Source: DATKQY01 sp035532475 (GTDB lineage: Bacteria > Actinomycetota > Acidimicrobiia > Acidimicrobiales > Bog-793). From it: a stretch of DNA of 64,000 nucleotides. The stretch covers positions 1-64,000 of the forward strand of contig DATKQY010000057.1 in NCBI GenBank assembly GCA_035532475.1, in the 5' to 3' direction. This document shows positions 34,296 through 42,604 of this stretch, piece by piece. The notes below the pieces were generated by a model, which saw nothing but the letters and a program-made list of their open reading frames with translations, was not told the DNA's origin and searched no databases. How positions within the stretch are numbered: position 1 is the first letter of the stretch; each line of letters begins with the position of its first letter. The position numbers were made by a program, and so were the translations under genes.

Positions 34296-35935
34296 TAGGT
34301 GCCGGAGGCCTTCGGCCGCCGCCCGAGGATGCCCTTCAAGCGGCCGGCGGGGGGCTGCTGCTCGACGGGCTCGGCCGGTGCCGGCTCCTGGCCCGGCCGC
34401 AGCACCGTCTCCTCGAGGGAGTGACGCGTGGCCCGCCGCGACGGATAGCCGAACGTGGTGCCTGGCGGGAGGGGGGTGGAGCCGATGTCCGGCACGGCGC
34501 CGCCGCTGCTCCCGCTCGGCAGGAACGGCGGCTCGTCGGGCCGGCGCTCGGAGGCCGGTGTCATCCCCGGGATCGGCGGCAGCGTCGGCGAGTTCGGGCG
34601 GAGCACGCCGGGCGGAGCCGCCGCCGGGGCCGAGGCCCTGGCCCGTGCCGGCCAGGACTCGCCCGTCGCTCCAGCCCCGGGGGCTTCGGCCGCGCCCGGC
34701 ACCGTCGGCGGGGCCGGGGAGCCGGCGGCGTCCTCGGCCAGCTCGTCGGGCGCGCCCGGCTGGGCGCCGGCGGCCGGAGGGAAGAGCGGCACGGTCGAGG
34801 CGGCGTTGCGGGGCCGCAACGGCGTCGGGACCACGATGCGGCGCTGGCCCGAGGGCGGCCGGACGATCGAGACGCCGACCTGGGAGAGCTCCGACGGCTG
34901 CAGGTCCGCGTCGGCTGGCGCCACCGGTGGCGCCGCGCGCCGGGCGTCCTCGCGGAGCATGCGCGGCGGGAGGGGGATCTGGGGCGGGGACCACGATGAG
35001 CGCGACGGCGGGGCGATCGGCGCGATGCGTGCGCCCGGGAGCATGACCGGCGCCGCGCCGCCCGCGACCGTGTAGGTCGTCACCGGCCAGCCGTACTCCG
35101 ACTCGATCATCCGGAGCCGGTCCGCGAACGCGGCGGCCGAGACGGGCCGGTCGGTCGGCTCCTTCGACATCGCCTGGACGAGGAGGTCCGAGAGCGCGAT
35201 CGGCACCCCCTCCATCAGGATCGGCTGCACCGGGTCACGGAGGATCCGCAGCGCAACCGCGGCCGGCGCCTCGCCGTCGAAGGCGCGGAAGGCCGCCTGG
35301 CCGGCGACGAGGTGGTAGAGGGTGGAGGCGAGCCCGTAGACGTCCGTGCCCGGCGAGGCCTTCGAGCCCTCGAGCAGCTCGGGAGCGGCGTGGAGCGTCG
35401 TGAAGCCGAAGACGCCTCCGGTGACGAGCGCCTTCGTCTGCAGCCGGGCGACGCCGAAGTCGGCGAGCGCGGGCTCGCCGTACTCGGTGATGAGGATGTT
35501 CTGCGGCTTGACGTCGCGGTGCAACATCCCCGAGCGGTGCGCGGTCTCGAGCGCGCCGGCGATCTTCACCGCGGTCGCGACCGCCTCGTAGACGGGGAGG
35601 CGGCCCGCCGCCCGGACGCGCTCGGCCATCGACCCGGTGCAGAGCTCGAGCACCAGCACCGGCCGGGACGACGAGGTGGTCATCGTGCGGTAGAGGGTGA
35701 CGATGTTCGGGTGCGCGCTGAGCGCCCCGAGCGCCACCGTCTCGCGTCTGAACGACTCGAGCGCGTGCTCGGAGACGTCCGGGGCGATGCGCAGGAGCTT
35801 CAGCGCCACGAGCCGGTTGGTGTCGATCTCCCGGGCGCGGTAGACGGTGGAGAAGCCGCCGTCACCGATCTCGACGACGTCGCTGAAGCCCGGGAAGAGC
35901 TCGCTCTCGTTGCTGCGCCGGTTGCGCTTCAGCAT
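34295..35935 (-). CDS. Ser/Thr protein kinase (Hanks type), no membrane anchor
   Basis: 546 residues. Gly loop GDGGFSTVYRA, catalytic Lys46 in VALKLL, HRDVKPQN with Asp141, DFG at 159-161 and APE-like AAPELL. The kinase domain ends near 270; the remaining half is a Pro/Ala/Arg-rich tail without TM helix or PASTA domains, so it is predicted to be cytoplasmic and soluble. It is convergent with the TgpA-like gene and divergent from the FHA-containing ATPase, a likely phosphothreonine reader. ATG 35935 is chosen because kinase homology starts right after it; GGAG lies 11 bases upstream. The frame runs on to 36076. Confidence 0.92.
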   Translation of the reverse strand: MLKRNRRSNESELFPGFSDVVEIGDGGFSTVYRAREIDTNRLVALKLLRIAPDVSEHALESFRRETVALGALSAHPNIVTLYRTMTTSSSRPVLVLELCTGSMAERVRAAGRLPVYEAVATAVKIAGALETAHRSGMLHRDVKPQNILITEYGEPALADFGVARLQTKALVTGGVFGFTTLHAAPELLEGSKASPGTDVYGLASTLYHLVAGQAAFRAFDGEAPAAVALRILRDPVQPILMEGVPIALSDLLVQAMSKEPTDRPVSAAAFADRLRMIESEYGWPVTTYTVAGGAAPVMLPGARIAPIAPPSRSSWSPPQIPLPPRMLREDARRAAPPVAPADADLQPSELSQVGVSIVRPPSGQRRIVVPTPLRPRNAASTVPLFPPAAGAQPGAPDELAEDAAGSPAPPTVPGAAEAPGAGATGESWPARARASAPAAAPPGVLRPNSPTLPPIPGMTPASERRPDEPPFLPSGSSGGAVPDIGSTPLPPGTTFGYPSRRATRHSLEETVLRPGQEPAPAEPVEQQPPAGRLKGILGRRPKASGT

Positions 35936-36078
35936 CTGGGCTCGACTCCGACCTTCTCCTCGGGGAAGATGACCCGGCCGGCGCTCGCCCGCCGGGGCGG
36001 CGACGGTGCACGCCGCTCCCCTGCTCCAGCAGCACGACGGCCGGCTCGGCCGGCGCCGCGCCATGCGGGACCACAACG

Positions 36079-36084
36079 AGACTA
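36079..36084 (-). promoter_or_regulatory. -10 box for the kinase gene
   Basis: TAGTCT on the minus strand would give a leader of about 135 bases before ATG 35935. It sits in a 239-bp divergent region with the ATPase promoter. Confidence 0.4.
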
Positions 36085-36161
36085 CCAGGGAGATCCCTGC
36101 CGTTCACCGGGCGCGGGCGACCACCGAGAGTGAACGGCTCGCCCCGGCCCCGCGGAACGGC

Positions 36162-36167
36162 TACGAC
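36162..36167 (+). promoter_or_regulatory. -10 box of the type VII ATPase gene
   Basis: TACGAC ends seven bases before GTG 36175; TAGGGT directly next to the GTG is an alternative. Leaderless type. Confidence 0.4.
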
Positions 36168-36174
36168 GTAGGGT

Positions 36175-39100
36175 GTGCGGGCCTTCCTCACGATCGAAGA
36201 CCGATGGGCGGCGCGGGCTCGAGACGTCGTCGTCGACGCTCATCCCGACGCGACCCTCGGCGCGCTGGTGGACGTGGTCGAGCCCGAGGGCACCGAGACC
36301 GACCCGTGGCGGGTCAACGGCCGGCTGGTGCCGCGCGACGCCCGGGTCGCCGACGCGCTGCGCGACGGCGCCGTGCTCGTCCGCGGCGGGCCGACCGTCA
36401 CCACGGCCCGGGAGGCCGCCGACCGCCTCGTCGAGCTGCGCGTCGTCGGCGGACCCGACGCCGGCATGGCCTGGCGCCTGGCGCCTGGGCGCTACGTCAT
36501 CGGGCGCGGCGAGGAGGCCGACCTGCAGCTCGGGGCCGACGTCCAGGCCTCGCGGCGCCACGCGATCGTGACCGTCACCTTCGACGGCGTCGACATCGAA
36601 GACGCCAGCTCGGCGAACGGCATCCTCGTCGGCGGCCGCCGGGCGCAGGAGGCGCACATCGCCCCGGGCGAGAACGTGCAGCTCGGCGAGTCCGTGCTCT
36701 CCTGGGCGTGGCCCGCCGAGCAGGACGCGGTCATGGTCCCGGACCGGGCGGGCGGGCTCCGGTTCAACCGGCCCCCGCGCATCGAAGCGGCCTCCGCACG
36801 CCCGCCCGTCGCCCTCCCGAAGCCGCCCGTGCCGCGGCCGCGGGCGGCCTTCCCGATCGCGGCCGCACTCGCGCCGCTCGCGCTCGGCATCGTCATGGCG
36901 CTCGCGTTGCACCAGGCCGCGTACCTCCTGTTCACCCTCCTCAGCCCGGTGATCGCCGTCTCCAACCATCTCGCCGACCGCCGGCGCGGCACCCGCTCGT
37001 TCCGCAACCAACGCGCCGAGTTCGAGCAGGAGCGGGCGCGGGCGCGTGCCGAGCTGCGGGCCGCGGTCGAGCGTGAGACCGCGGAGCTTCGCGGGGCCTT
37101 CCCCGACCCGGCCGAGGTGGCGAGCGTGGCCCGCGTCCCGCGGTCGCGCCTGTGGGAGCGCCGGCGCGTCGACGACGACTTCGCCGTCGTCCGCCTCGGG
37201 CTCGTCGACCGGCCCGCCTCGGTCGACGTGGTCGGCGGGGCCGACGACGGCGCGCCGGCGCCCGGCGCCCCCGTCGCCGGGGCCGGGCGGCGCGCCGGTG
37301 AGGCCCTCGCCGGGGTCGCCGACAACGACGCCGACGCCGTGCTCCGCCAGGTCCCGGCGACGCTCGACCTCGCCCAGTCGGGCGTGCTCGGGATCGCCGG
37401 CCCCCGGGAGTCCTGCCAGGCCCTCGCCCGCTGGCTCGTCGGGCAGGCGGCCGTCTTCCACGCCCCGGACGACCTGGCGATCGCCGTCCTCACCGGCGAG
37501 CACCAGCAGCAGGCCTGGTCCTGGGCGCGCTGGCTCCCCCACCTCCGCGCGGAGGACTCGCGCGTCCTCGTCCGGATCGGCAACACCGACACCTCGGTCG
37601 TCCGTGTCGCCTCCGGCCTCGCCGCGATGGTCGACGAACGGCTGCGGGCGCGCGAGCTCGCTGGCGAGCGGGGCGGGCGGGAGGACCCGCTCGTGCTGGT
37701 GGTCCTCGACGGCGCCTACCGCCTCGGCGCGTACCCGGCGGTGACGAGGCTGCTGCGGCACGGCCCCGAGGTCGGGGTGGTCGCGATCGCCCTCGACGAG
37801 TCGGAGCGCCTCCTTCCCGAGGAGTGCCGCACGACGGCCGTCTTCTCGCCCGACGAGCCGACGCGCTGCGCGTTGCGGGCGACGCGCGAGGCGCCGATCT
37901 CCGACGTCCTCGCCGACCTCGTGGCGCCCGAGTGGGGTGAGCAGGTCGCCCGGGCGCTCTCGCCGGTGCGCCTCAGCCGCCGGAGCGACGATGCCGCGGT
38001 GCTGCCCACGTCGCTCCGCCTCCTCGACCTGCTCGGCATCGAGCCGCCGTCGCCCGACGCGGTGGTGGCGTCGTGGAACGCGGCGGGCCGCACGACGGCG
38101 GCCGTCGTCGGCGCGACGACGGCCGGGGCGTTCGGCATCGACCTCCGCCGGGACGGCCCCCACGCCCTCGTCGCCGGGACCACCGGATCGGGCAAGAGCG
38201 AGTTCCTCCAGACGCTCATCGCCAGCCTCGCCTTCGCCAACCGCCCCGACGCGATGACCTTCGTCCTCGTCGACTACAAGGGCGGGAGCGCCTTCAAGGA
38301 CTGCGCGGAGCTGCCCCACACCGTCGGGACCGTGACGGACCTCGACGGGCACCTGACCGAGCGTGCCCTCGTCTCCCTCGCCGCCGAGCTCCGGCGCCGC
38401 GAGCGGATCTTCCAGCTCGCCGGGGCGAAGGACATCGACGACTACTGGCGGGCGACCGCCGCCGGCGGCGGCGAGACGCTCGCCCGGCTGGTCCTTGTCA
38501 TCGACGAGTTCGCCGCCCTCGCCGAGGAGCTGCCCGGCTTCGTCGACGGGCTGGTCGACCTCGCCCGTCGGGGCCGCTCGCTCGGCATCCACCTGGTGCT
38601 GGCGACCCAACGCCCGTCGGGGGTGGTCTCGCCCGCGATCAAGACGAACACCAACCTGCGGGTCGCGATGCGGGTCACCGACGCGGGCGACAGCATCGAC
38701 GTGATCGACTCGCCGCTCGCGGCGCGCATCCCGAAGGATGCGCCGGGGCGCGGCTTCGTGCGCGTCGGCCACGAGCAGCTGAGCGAGTTCCAGGCGGCGC
38801 GCATCGGCGGGCGCCGGCCGCTCGCCGCGCTGACCGACGAGGCCGTCGCGGTGCACGAGGTCGGCTGGCGCATGCTCGGCGAGGAGCCGCCGCGCGCCGC
38901 GCCGGGGCCGGACGCGGCCGAGGCCACCGACCTCGCCGAGCTCGTGGAGTCGGTCCGCCAGGCGAGCACCGCCCTCGGCACCCGCCCGGTGCCGAGCCCG
39001 TGGCTGCCACCGCTGCCCGACTTCGTCATGCTCGACGAGCTCGGCGGAGACCGGTCGCGCCTGCAGGTCCCCTACGGGCTGGAGGACCTGCCGAGCGAGC

Positions 39101-40620
39101 AGTCCCGGGGCGTCGCCCACGTCGACCTCGAGCACGCCAGCCACCTGCTGGCCGCCGGCGACGCCGGGTCGGGGCGCTCCACCTTCCTGCGCACCCTGGC
39201 CGGCTCCCTCGCCGAACGCTGCGGGCCGGAGGACGTCCACCTCTACGGCATCGACTGCGGGAACGGGGCGCTGCTCGCCCTGTCGGAGCTGCCGCACTGC
39301 GGCGCGGTCGTCTCGCGGGTGGAGCCCGAGCGGGTGGACCGGCTCCTCTCCAAGCTGCTCGGCGAGGTGGCACGGCGCCAGCAGCGCCTCGCCCTCGGCG
39401 GGTTCGCCAGCATCTCGGACCAACGCGGTGCGGTGGCGGCGGGCGAGACGATGCCCTACATCGTGCTCCTGCTCGACCGCTTCGAGGGCTTCGTCGCCGC
39501 CTTCGACACCGTCGACAACGGCCGGCTCGTCACCCTGCTGCTCCAGCTGATGCGCGAGGCGCCGGGCGTCGGGGTGCGGGTGGTGCTGACGGGCGACCGC
39601 AGCGCTTTGTCGGGGCGCCTCGCCTCGCTCGTCGAGAACATCGTCCTTTTGCGGCTGAACGACCGCTCCGCCTACTCCCTCGGCGGGCTGAACCCCCGCG
39701 ACCTCCCCGACTCGATCACGCCCGGCCGCGGCTTTCGTGCGCAGTCGGGCGTCGAGCTGCAGATCGCCCTGCTCGACCCGGACCCGGCCGGCCCCGCACA
39801 GGTGGCGGCGCTCGGGCGGATCGCCGCCGAGGCGCGCACGCGCGCCGCCGGCCTGCTGGTGAGCGCCCTTCCCGAGCCGATCGGCGTGCTGCCCCAACGC
39901 GTCTCCCTCGCGACGGTCCGCGCCGAGGTCGCGTCCGGGGCCCATCCCGAGCACCCGGGCCCGGGCGCGCTGGTCGCCCTCGTCGGCGTCGGCGGCGACC
40001 GCCTCGTCCCCCAGCACGTCGACCTGCTCGCCCACGGCGGGGGCTTCCTCGTCGGCGGTCCGGCGCGCTCGGGGCGCTCGAACGCCCTGGACGTCATCGC
40101 ACGCTCCCTGCTCGAGCGCCAGGTGCGCGTGATCGCGGTGGCGCCACGGCGGTCGGTGCTCAGCGCGCTGGAAGGGGCCGCCGGCGTCCTCGGCGTCTTC
40201 AGCGGACGCGACGCCCCGTCGGAAGCGCTCGTGGCGATGCTGGCGGGCGTCGAGGTCGCGGCGGGTCGCGTCGCCGTGATCGTCGACGACGCGGAGCTGC
40301 TGAGCGACGCGCCCGCCGCCGAGGCGCTCGCCCGCTTCGCCCGCGCGGCGCGTGACCACGAGAGCGCGATGGTGGTCGGCGGGACGACGGCGGACCTGGC
40401 CGCCGGGTTCCGCGGCTTCGTTCCGGAGGTGCGAAAGACACGGGCCGGGCTGCTCTTGTGCCCCGGCTCGCCGGCCGACGGCGAGCTGCTCGGCGTCCGG
40501 CTGCCCCGCACGGCGCTGTTCCCCGGGCCCCCCGGGCGCGGCCTGCTGCTCCTCGACGGGACCCAGCTCCTCGTCCAGGTGCCGCTCGACGACGAATCGT
40601 CCGAACCTAGGCTCTCCTGA
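36175..40620 (+). CDS. EssC-like type VII secretion ATPase (FHA-FtsK/SpoIIIE)
   Basis: 1481 residues, the length of Firmicutes EssC. Residues about 1-70 look like a ubiquitin-like (EsaB/YukD-type) fold ending LRDGAVLVRG. An FHA domain (about 86-182) has YVIGRGEEADLQL, the phosphothreonine-binding SRRH and SSANGILV. Two TM helices lie near 222-262. Three FtsK/SpoIIIE ATPase domains follow: D1 has intact Walker A GTTGSGKSE (about 668) and Walker B LVLVIDEFAAL; D2 (GDAGSGRST, about 996) and D3 (GPARSGRSN, about 1297) have Arg for the Walker Lys. It should be the motor that recognises and exports WXG100 substrates. EccC of mycobacteria lacks FHA, so this is nearer the EssC type. The next gene is a WXG100 protein. 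Confidence 0.93.
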   Translation: MRAFLTIEDRWAARARDVVVDAHPDATLGALVDVVEPEGTETDPWRVNGRLVPRDARVADALRDGAVLVRGGPTVTTAREAADRLVELRVVGGPDAGMAWRLAPGRYVIGRGEEADLQLGADVQASRRHAIVTVTFDGVDIEDASSANGILVGGRRAQEAHIAPGENVQLGESVLSWAWPAEQDAVMVPDRAGGLRFNRPPRIEAASARPPVALPKPPVPRPRAAFPIAAALAPLALGIVMALALHQAAYLLFTLLSPVIAVSNHLADRRRGTRSFRNQRAEFEQERARARAELRAAVERETAELRGAFPDPAEVASVARVPRSRLWERRRVDDDFAVVRLGLVDRPASVDVVGGADDGAPAPGAPVAGAGRRAGEALAGVADNDADAVLRQVPATLDLAQSGVLGIAGPRESCQALARWLVGQAAVFHAPDDLAIAVLTGEHQQQAWSWARWLPHLRAEDSRVLVRIGNTDTSVVRVASGLAAMVDERLRARELAGERGGREDPLVLVVLDGAYRLGAYPAVTRLLRHGPEVGVVAIALDESERLLPEECRTTAVFSPDEPTRCALRATREAPISDVLADLVAPEWGEQVARALSPVRLSRRSDDAAVLPTSLRLLDLLGIEPPSPDAVVASWNAAGRTTAAVVGATTAGAFGIDLRRDGPHALVAGTTGSGKSEFLQTLIASLAFANRPDAMTFVLVDYKGGSAFKDCAELPHTVGTVTDLDGHLTERALVSLAAELRRRERIFQLAGAKDIDDYWRATAAGGGETLARLVLVIDEFAALAEELPGFVDGLVDLARRGRSLGIHLVLATQRPSGVVSPAIKTNTNLRVAMRVTDAGDSIDVIDSPLAARIPKDAPGRGFVRVGHEQLSEFQAARIGGRRPLAALTDEAVAVHEVGWRMLGEEPPRAAPGPDAAEATDLAELVESVRQASTALGTRPVPSPWLPPLPDFVMLDELGGDRSRLQVPYGLEDLPSEQSRGVAHVDLEHASHLLAAGDAGSGRSTFLRTLAGSLAERCGPEDVHLYGIDCGNGALLALSELPHCGAVVSRVEPERVDRLLSKLLGEVARRQQRLALGGFASISDQRGAVAAGETMPYIVLLLDRFEGFVAAFDTVDNGRLVTLLLQLMREAPGVGVRVVLTGDRSALSGRLASLVENIVLLRLNDRSAYSLGGLNPRDLPDSITPGRGFRAQSGVELQIALLDPDPAGPAQVAALGRIAAEARTRAAGLLVSALPEPIGVLPQRVSLATVRAEVASGAHPEHPGPGALVALVGVGGDRLVPQHVDLLAHGGGFLVGGPARSGRSNALDVIARSLLERQVRVIAVAPRRSVLSALEGAAGVLGVFSGRDAPSEALVAMLAGVEVAAGRVAVIVDDAELLSDAPAAEALARFARAARDHESAMVVGGTTADLAAGFRGFVPEVRKTRAGLLLCPGSPADGELLGVRLPRTALFPGPPGRGLLLLDGTQLLVQVPLDDESSEPRLS

Positions 40621-40695
40621 GGAGGGGGCCGGCCGCAGGCGTGCGGCCGGCGCCGGTCCGCCCGGACGACCCGAGCACGAGAGGAAGCGCCCGCC

Positions 40696-40992
40696 ATGGC
40701 CGGTGACATCTCCGTCAGCCCCGAGCAGCTGCTCACGATCGCGGCTCGCCTGGAGGCCGGCGCTTCGGAGGTCGAGTCCGTCCTCTCCCAGCTCGCGGCC
40801 CTCGCGGCGCCGCTCCAGACCGACTGGGTGGGTGCCGGGCAGGTCCAGTTCCAAGAGCTGTGGGCGCAGTGGCAGCACGACGCGAAGGGACTGCTGGAGG
40901 CGCTCGGTGGCATCGCCGGGATCGCGGCACGTGCCGCGACCGCCTACGAGGCCACCGAGCAGCAGATCATCTCGACCTTCCATCAGGGCTGA
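40696..40992 (+). CDS. WXG100-family protein (EsxA-like)
   Basis: 98 residues, the standard size. Two helices are joined by the turn W44-V45-G46; Tyr84-xxx-Glu88 near the C-terminus matches the YxxxD/E export signal. A helical hairpin dimer exported by type VII systems is expected. AGAGGAAG lies before ATG 40696. It is 75 bp downstream of the ATPase and is probably co-transcribed. No second classical WXG100 gene is adjacent, so it may form a homodimer or pair with the protein at 41300. Confidence 0.93.
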   Translation: MAGDISVSPEQLLTIAARLEAGASEVESVLSQLAALAAPLQTDWVGAGQVQFQELWAQWQHDAKGLLEALGGIAGIAARAATAYEATEQQIISTFHQG

Positions 40993-41299
40993 ACGGCCCT
41001 TTTGCGCCGGGCGCGCGCGGCGGCTCCTGCCCGACGCGGCGCCGTCGGACCGGCGGGCGCCGATGCGACGGCCCTCTGCGGCCCGCCCGCCGGCTCCGGC
41101 GCGAACCGGCAGGTAGCGGGCTGGTTCGGCGGCCGTGGCGCATCCGCCACCGGCGCGCGCGGGTCTGCTAGAAAAATTTCTCCGAACCACGTTTGAACCC
41201 CGCCGGGGAGGGTAAAGGAGGTTCAGGCGCCCAAGCGTCACGGTGTTGCGCGGAAAATAACCTCTAGCGCGCGACCCGTCGATGCTTTACCCTCACCGC
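40993..41299. other. Intergenic region between WXG100 and EspC-like genes
   Basis: About 300 bp with no gene. It holds an AT-rich patch around 41170-41182, an imperfect hairpin GAACC...GGTTC (about 41194-41223) enclosing GTAAAGGAGG, a TAACCT (41258-41263), and the TACCCT box of the next gene. The hairpin may end the ATPase-WXG100 transcript or hide the AAAGGAGG segment. Confidence 0.5.
41288..41293 (+). promoter_or_regulatory. -10 box of the EspC-like gene
   Basis: TACCCT ends six bases before ATG 41300 and selects this ATG over the one at 41282. Confidence 0.5.
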
Positions 41300-41608
41300 A
41301 TGTCCGAAGGGTCTCCGCTCGCGGTATCACACGAGGAGATGGCGGGAGCCGTCTCCTCGATGCACGCAGCCACCGCGGATGCCGCCGAAGCGGCCCGTGA
41401 CGCCGTCCGCGCCCTCGGCGACGCCGAGTCCGCCGTCGGCGACCCGGCAGTCGCCTCCTCGCTCGGCGCCACCGTCACGGCGTGGCGCCACGCGATCGAC
41501 GACCTGACGACCACCTCCGAGCGGCTCGTCGAGCGCACCCGCGCGGCCGCCTCCGCCTACTCCTCGACCGACCACACGGTCGCCCGCCACATCGGCCAGG
41601 TCCGGTGA
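41300..41608 (+). CDS. EspC-like/WXG100-superfamily protein
   Basis: 102 residues, almost wholly alpha-helical and Ala-rich. The central GDPAVASSLGATVTAWRHAIDDL resembles the EspC family of type VII substrates, with Trp62 but no Gly in WxG register. Tyr87-SST-Asp91 matches the YxxxD export motif. It shares one base with the next gene (TGATG), so the two are co-translated, perhaps as a secreted pair. Family assignment is by pattern only. Confidence 0.75.
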   Translation: MSEGSPLAVSHEEMAGAVSSMHAATADAAEAARDAVRALGDAESAVGDPAVASSLGATVTAWRHAIDDLTTTSERLVERTRAAASAYSSTDHTVARHIGQVR

Positions 41609-42450
41609 TGGGCGTCGACCTGTTCGAGCCGATCCCTGGCGATCCCGCGGCGATCTCCGGCGCGGCCCGCCGGCTCGCCTCCGCGGCCGCCGCCGTCGGG
41701 ACGAGCGCCGATCGCCTCGCGAACGTCCCGTCCGGCCTCGGCCCGCACGCCTGGGGCGGGCGGGCCTCCGAGCGGTTCACCGAGGTCGTCGGCCAGCTGG
41801 CCGCCGGCCAACGCCGCTCCGGGCACGGCCTGCTCGAGGCCTCCCACGCCCTGTCGGCGTTCGCCGTCGTGCTCGAGGAGTCCCAGCAGGACCTGCGCCG
41901 CGCCCAGCTGATGCGCGACGACTCGCTGCGCTACGCCGCCCCGGCCGCGGCGGCCGGCCTCGCCTCCACCCAGCTCGTCGACCCGGTGCTGAGCGCCGCC
42001 CAGACCCTCGCGATGGACGCGTGGGCCCGCTACCGCCAGGCCGCCGCACGCCTCGCCAACGCGCTCGAGGCGAGCGCCCACGAGGGCGTGGCCGTGCGCC
42101 ACGGCCTCCCCTCCCTGAGCGGCTCGGTCCCGCTCGCCCCGGCCGCCGCCGGCGCGTTGGCCGGCCTGGCGCTGCTCGGCGCCGCGCGGGCGGCCACCGG
42201 CACCACCGTCGTCACCCTTCGCCGCGAGCGGGTCGGCTGGGACCTCGGCGACCAGCCCGCCTTCACCACGAGCTGGCTCCGGGCGGTCCCGCCCCGGCCG
42301 CTGCGCAGCATCGAGTCGCTCGGGCGTGCGATCCGCTCGGTCGCCCGGGAGGCCTTCTCCGTAGGCAACCCGCTGCCCGCCGTGGCAGCCGCCGTCGCGA
42401 CCGAGCCCGCCGCCCGGGGCGGCCTGTCCCTCGCCGTCATCGATCTCTAG
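41608..42450 (+). CDS. Putative type VII substrate with N-terminal WGG motif
   Basis: 280 residues. The first about 100 residues are a helical hairpin with W49-G-G and look like a WXG100 domain fused to a longer helical part. A hydrophobic segment near 175-200 (AAAGALAGLALLGAARAA) may insert in a membrane. The C-terminal 80 residues carry TTVVTLRRERVGW and SLGRAIRSVAREAFSVGN, with no enzymatic motif and no toxin signature. It is coupled to the EspC-like gene. Likely a structural or effector-like substrate; function unknown. Confidence 0.75.
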   Translation: MGVDLFEPIPGDPAAISGAARRLASAAAAVGTSADRLANVPSGLGPHAWGGRASERFTEVVGQLAAGQRRSGHGLLEASHALSAFAVVLEESQQDLRRAQLMRDDSLRYAAPAAAAGLASTQLVDPVLSAAQTLAMDAWARYRQAAARLANALEASAHEGVAVRHGLPSLSGSVPLAPAAAGALAGLALLGAARAATGTTVVTLRRERVGWDLGDQPAFTTSWLRAVPPRPLRSIESLGRAIRSVAREAFSVGNPLPAVAAAVATEPAARGGLSLAVIDL

Positions 42451-42516
42451 GGTCTCGGGCCGCGCGTCCGCCCGACACCGGCGGCCCGCGCCGCGGCCTG
42501 GCGCGGCCGCGGAGGC

Positions 42517-42522
42517 TACCCT
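42517..42522 (+). promoter_or_regulatory. -10 box upstream of the 42605 gene
   Basis: TACCCT gives an expected start point near 42529 and a leader of about 75 bases, unlike the leaderless genes nearby. Confidence 0.4.
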
Positions 42523-42604
42523 CTGTCCGGACACCGAACGACGGGTCGGGGAGACGCCCCGGCCTCGGAGGTGAGGACTCCCTGGGGCAGGGCAGGGCTT
42601 GTCG

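Noticed and set aside
35936..36076. N-terminal extension of the kinase to TTG 36076
   Set aside because: The extension is Arg/Cys/Pro-rich and precedes the kinase fold without domain; the -10 box at 36079-36084 would overlap its start.
36082..41241. 1719-residue open frame on the minus strand opposite the secretion ATPase
   Set aside because: It is a mirror of GC-rich third positions on the plus strand; the composition is Arg/Gly/Ala/Asp-rich without domains, and the plus-strand frame has clear FHA and FtsK motifs.
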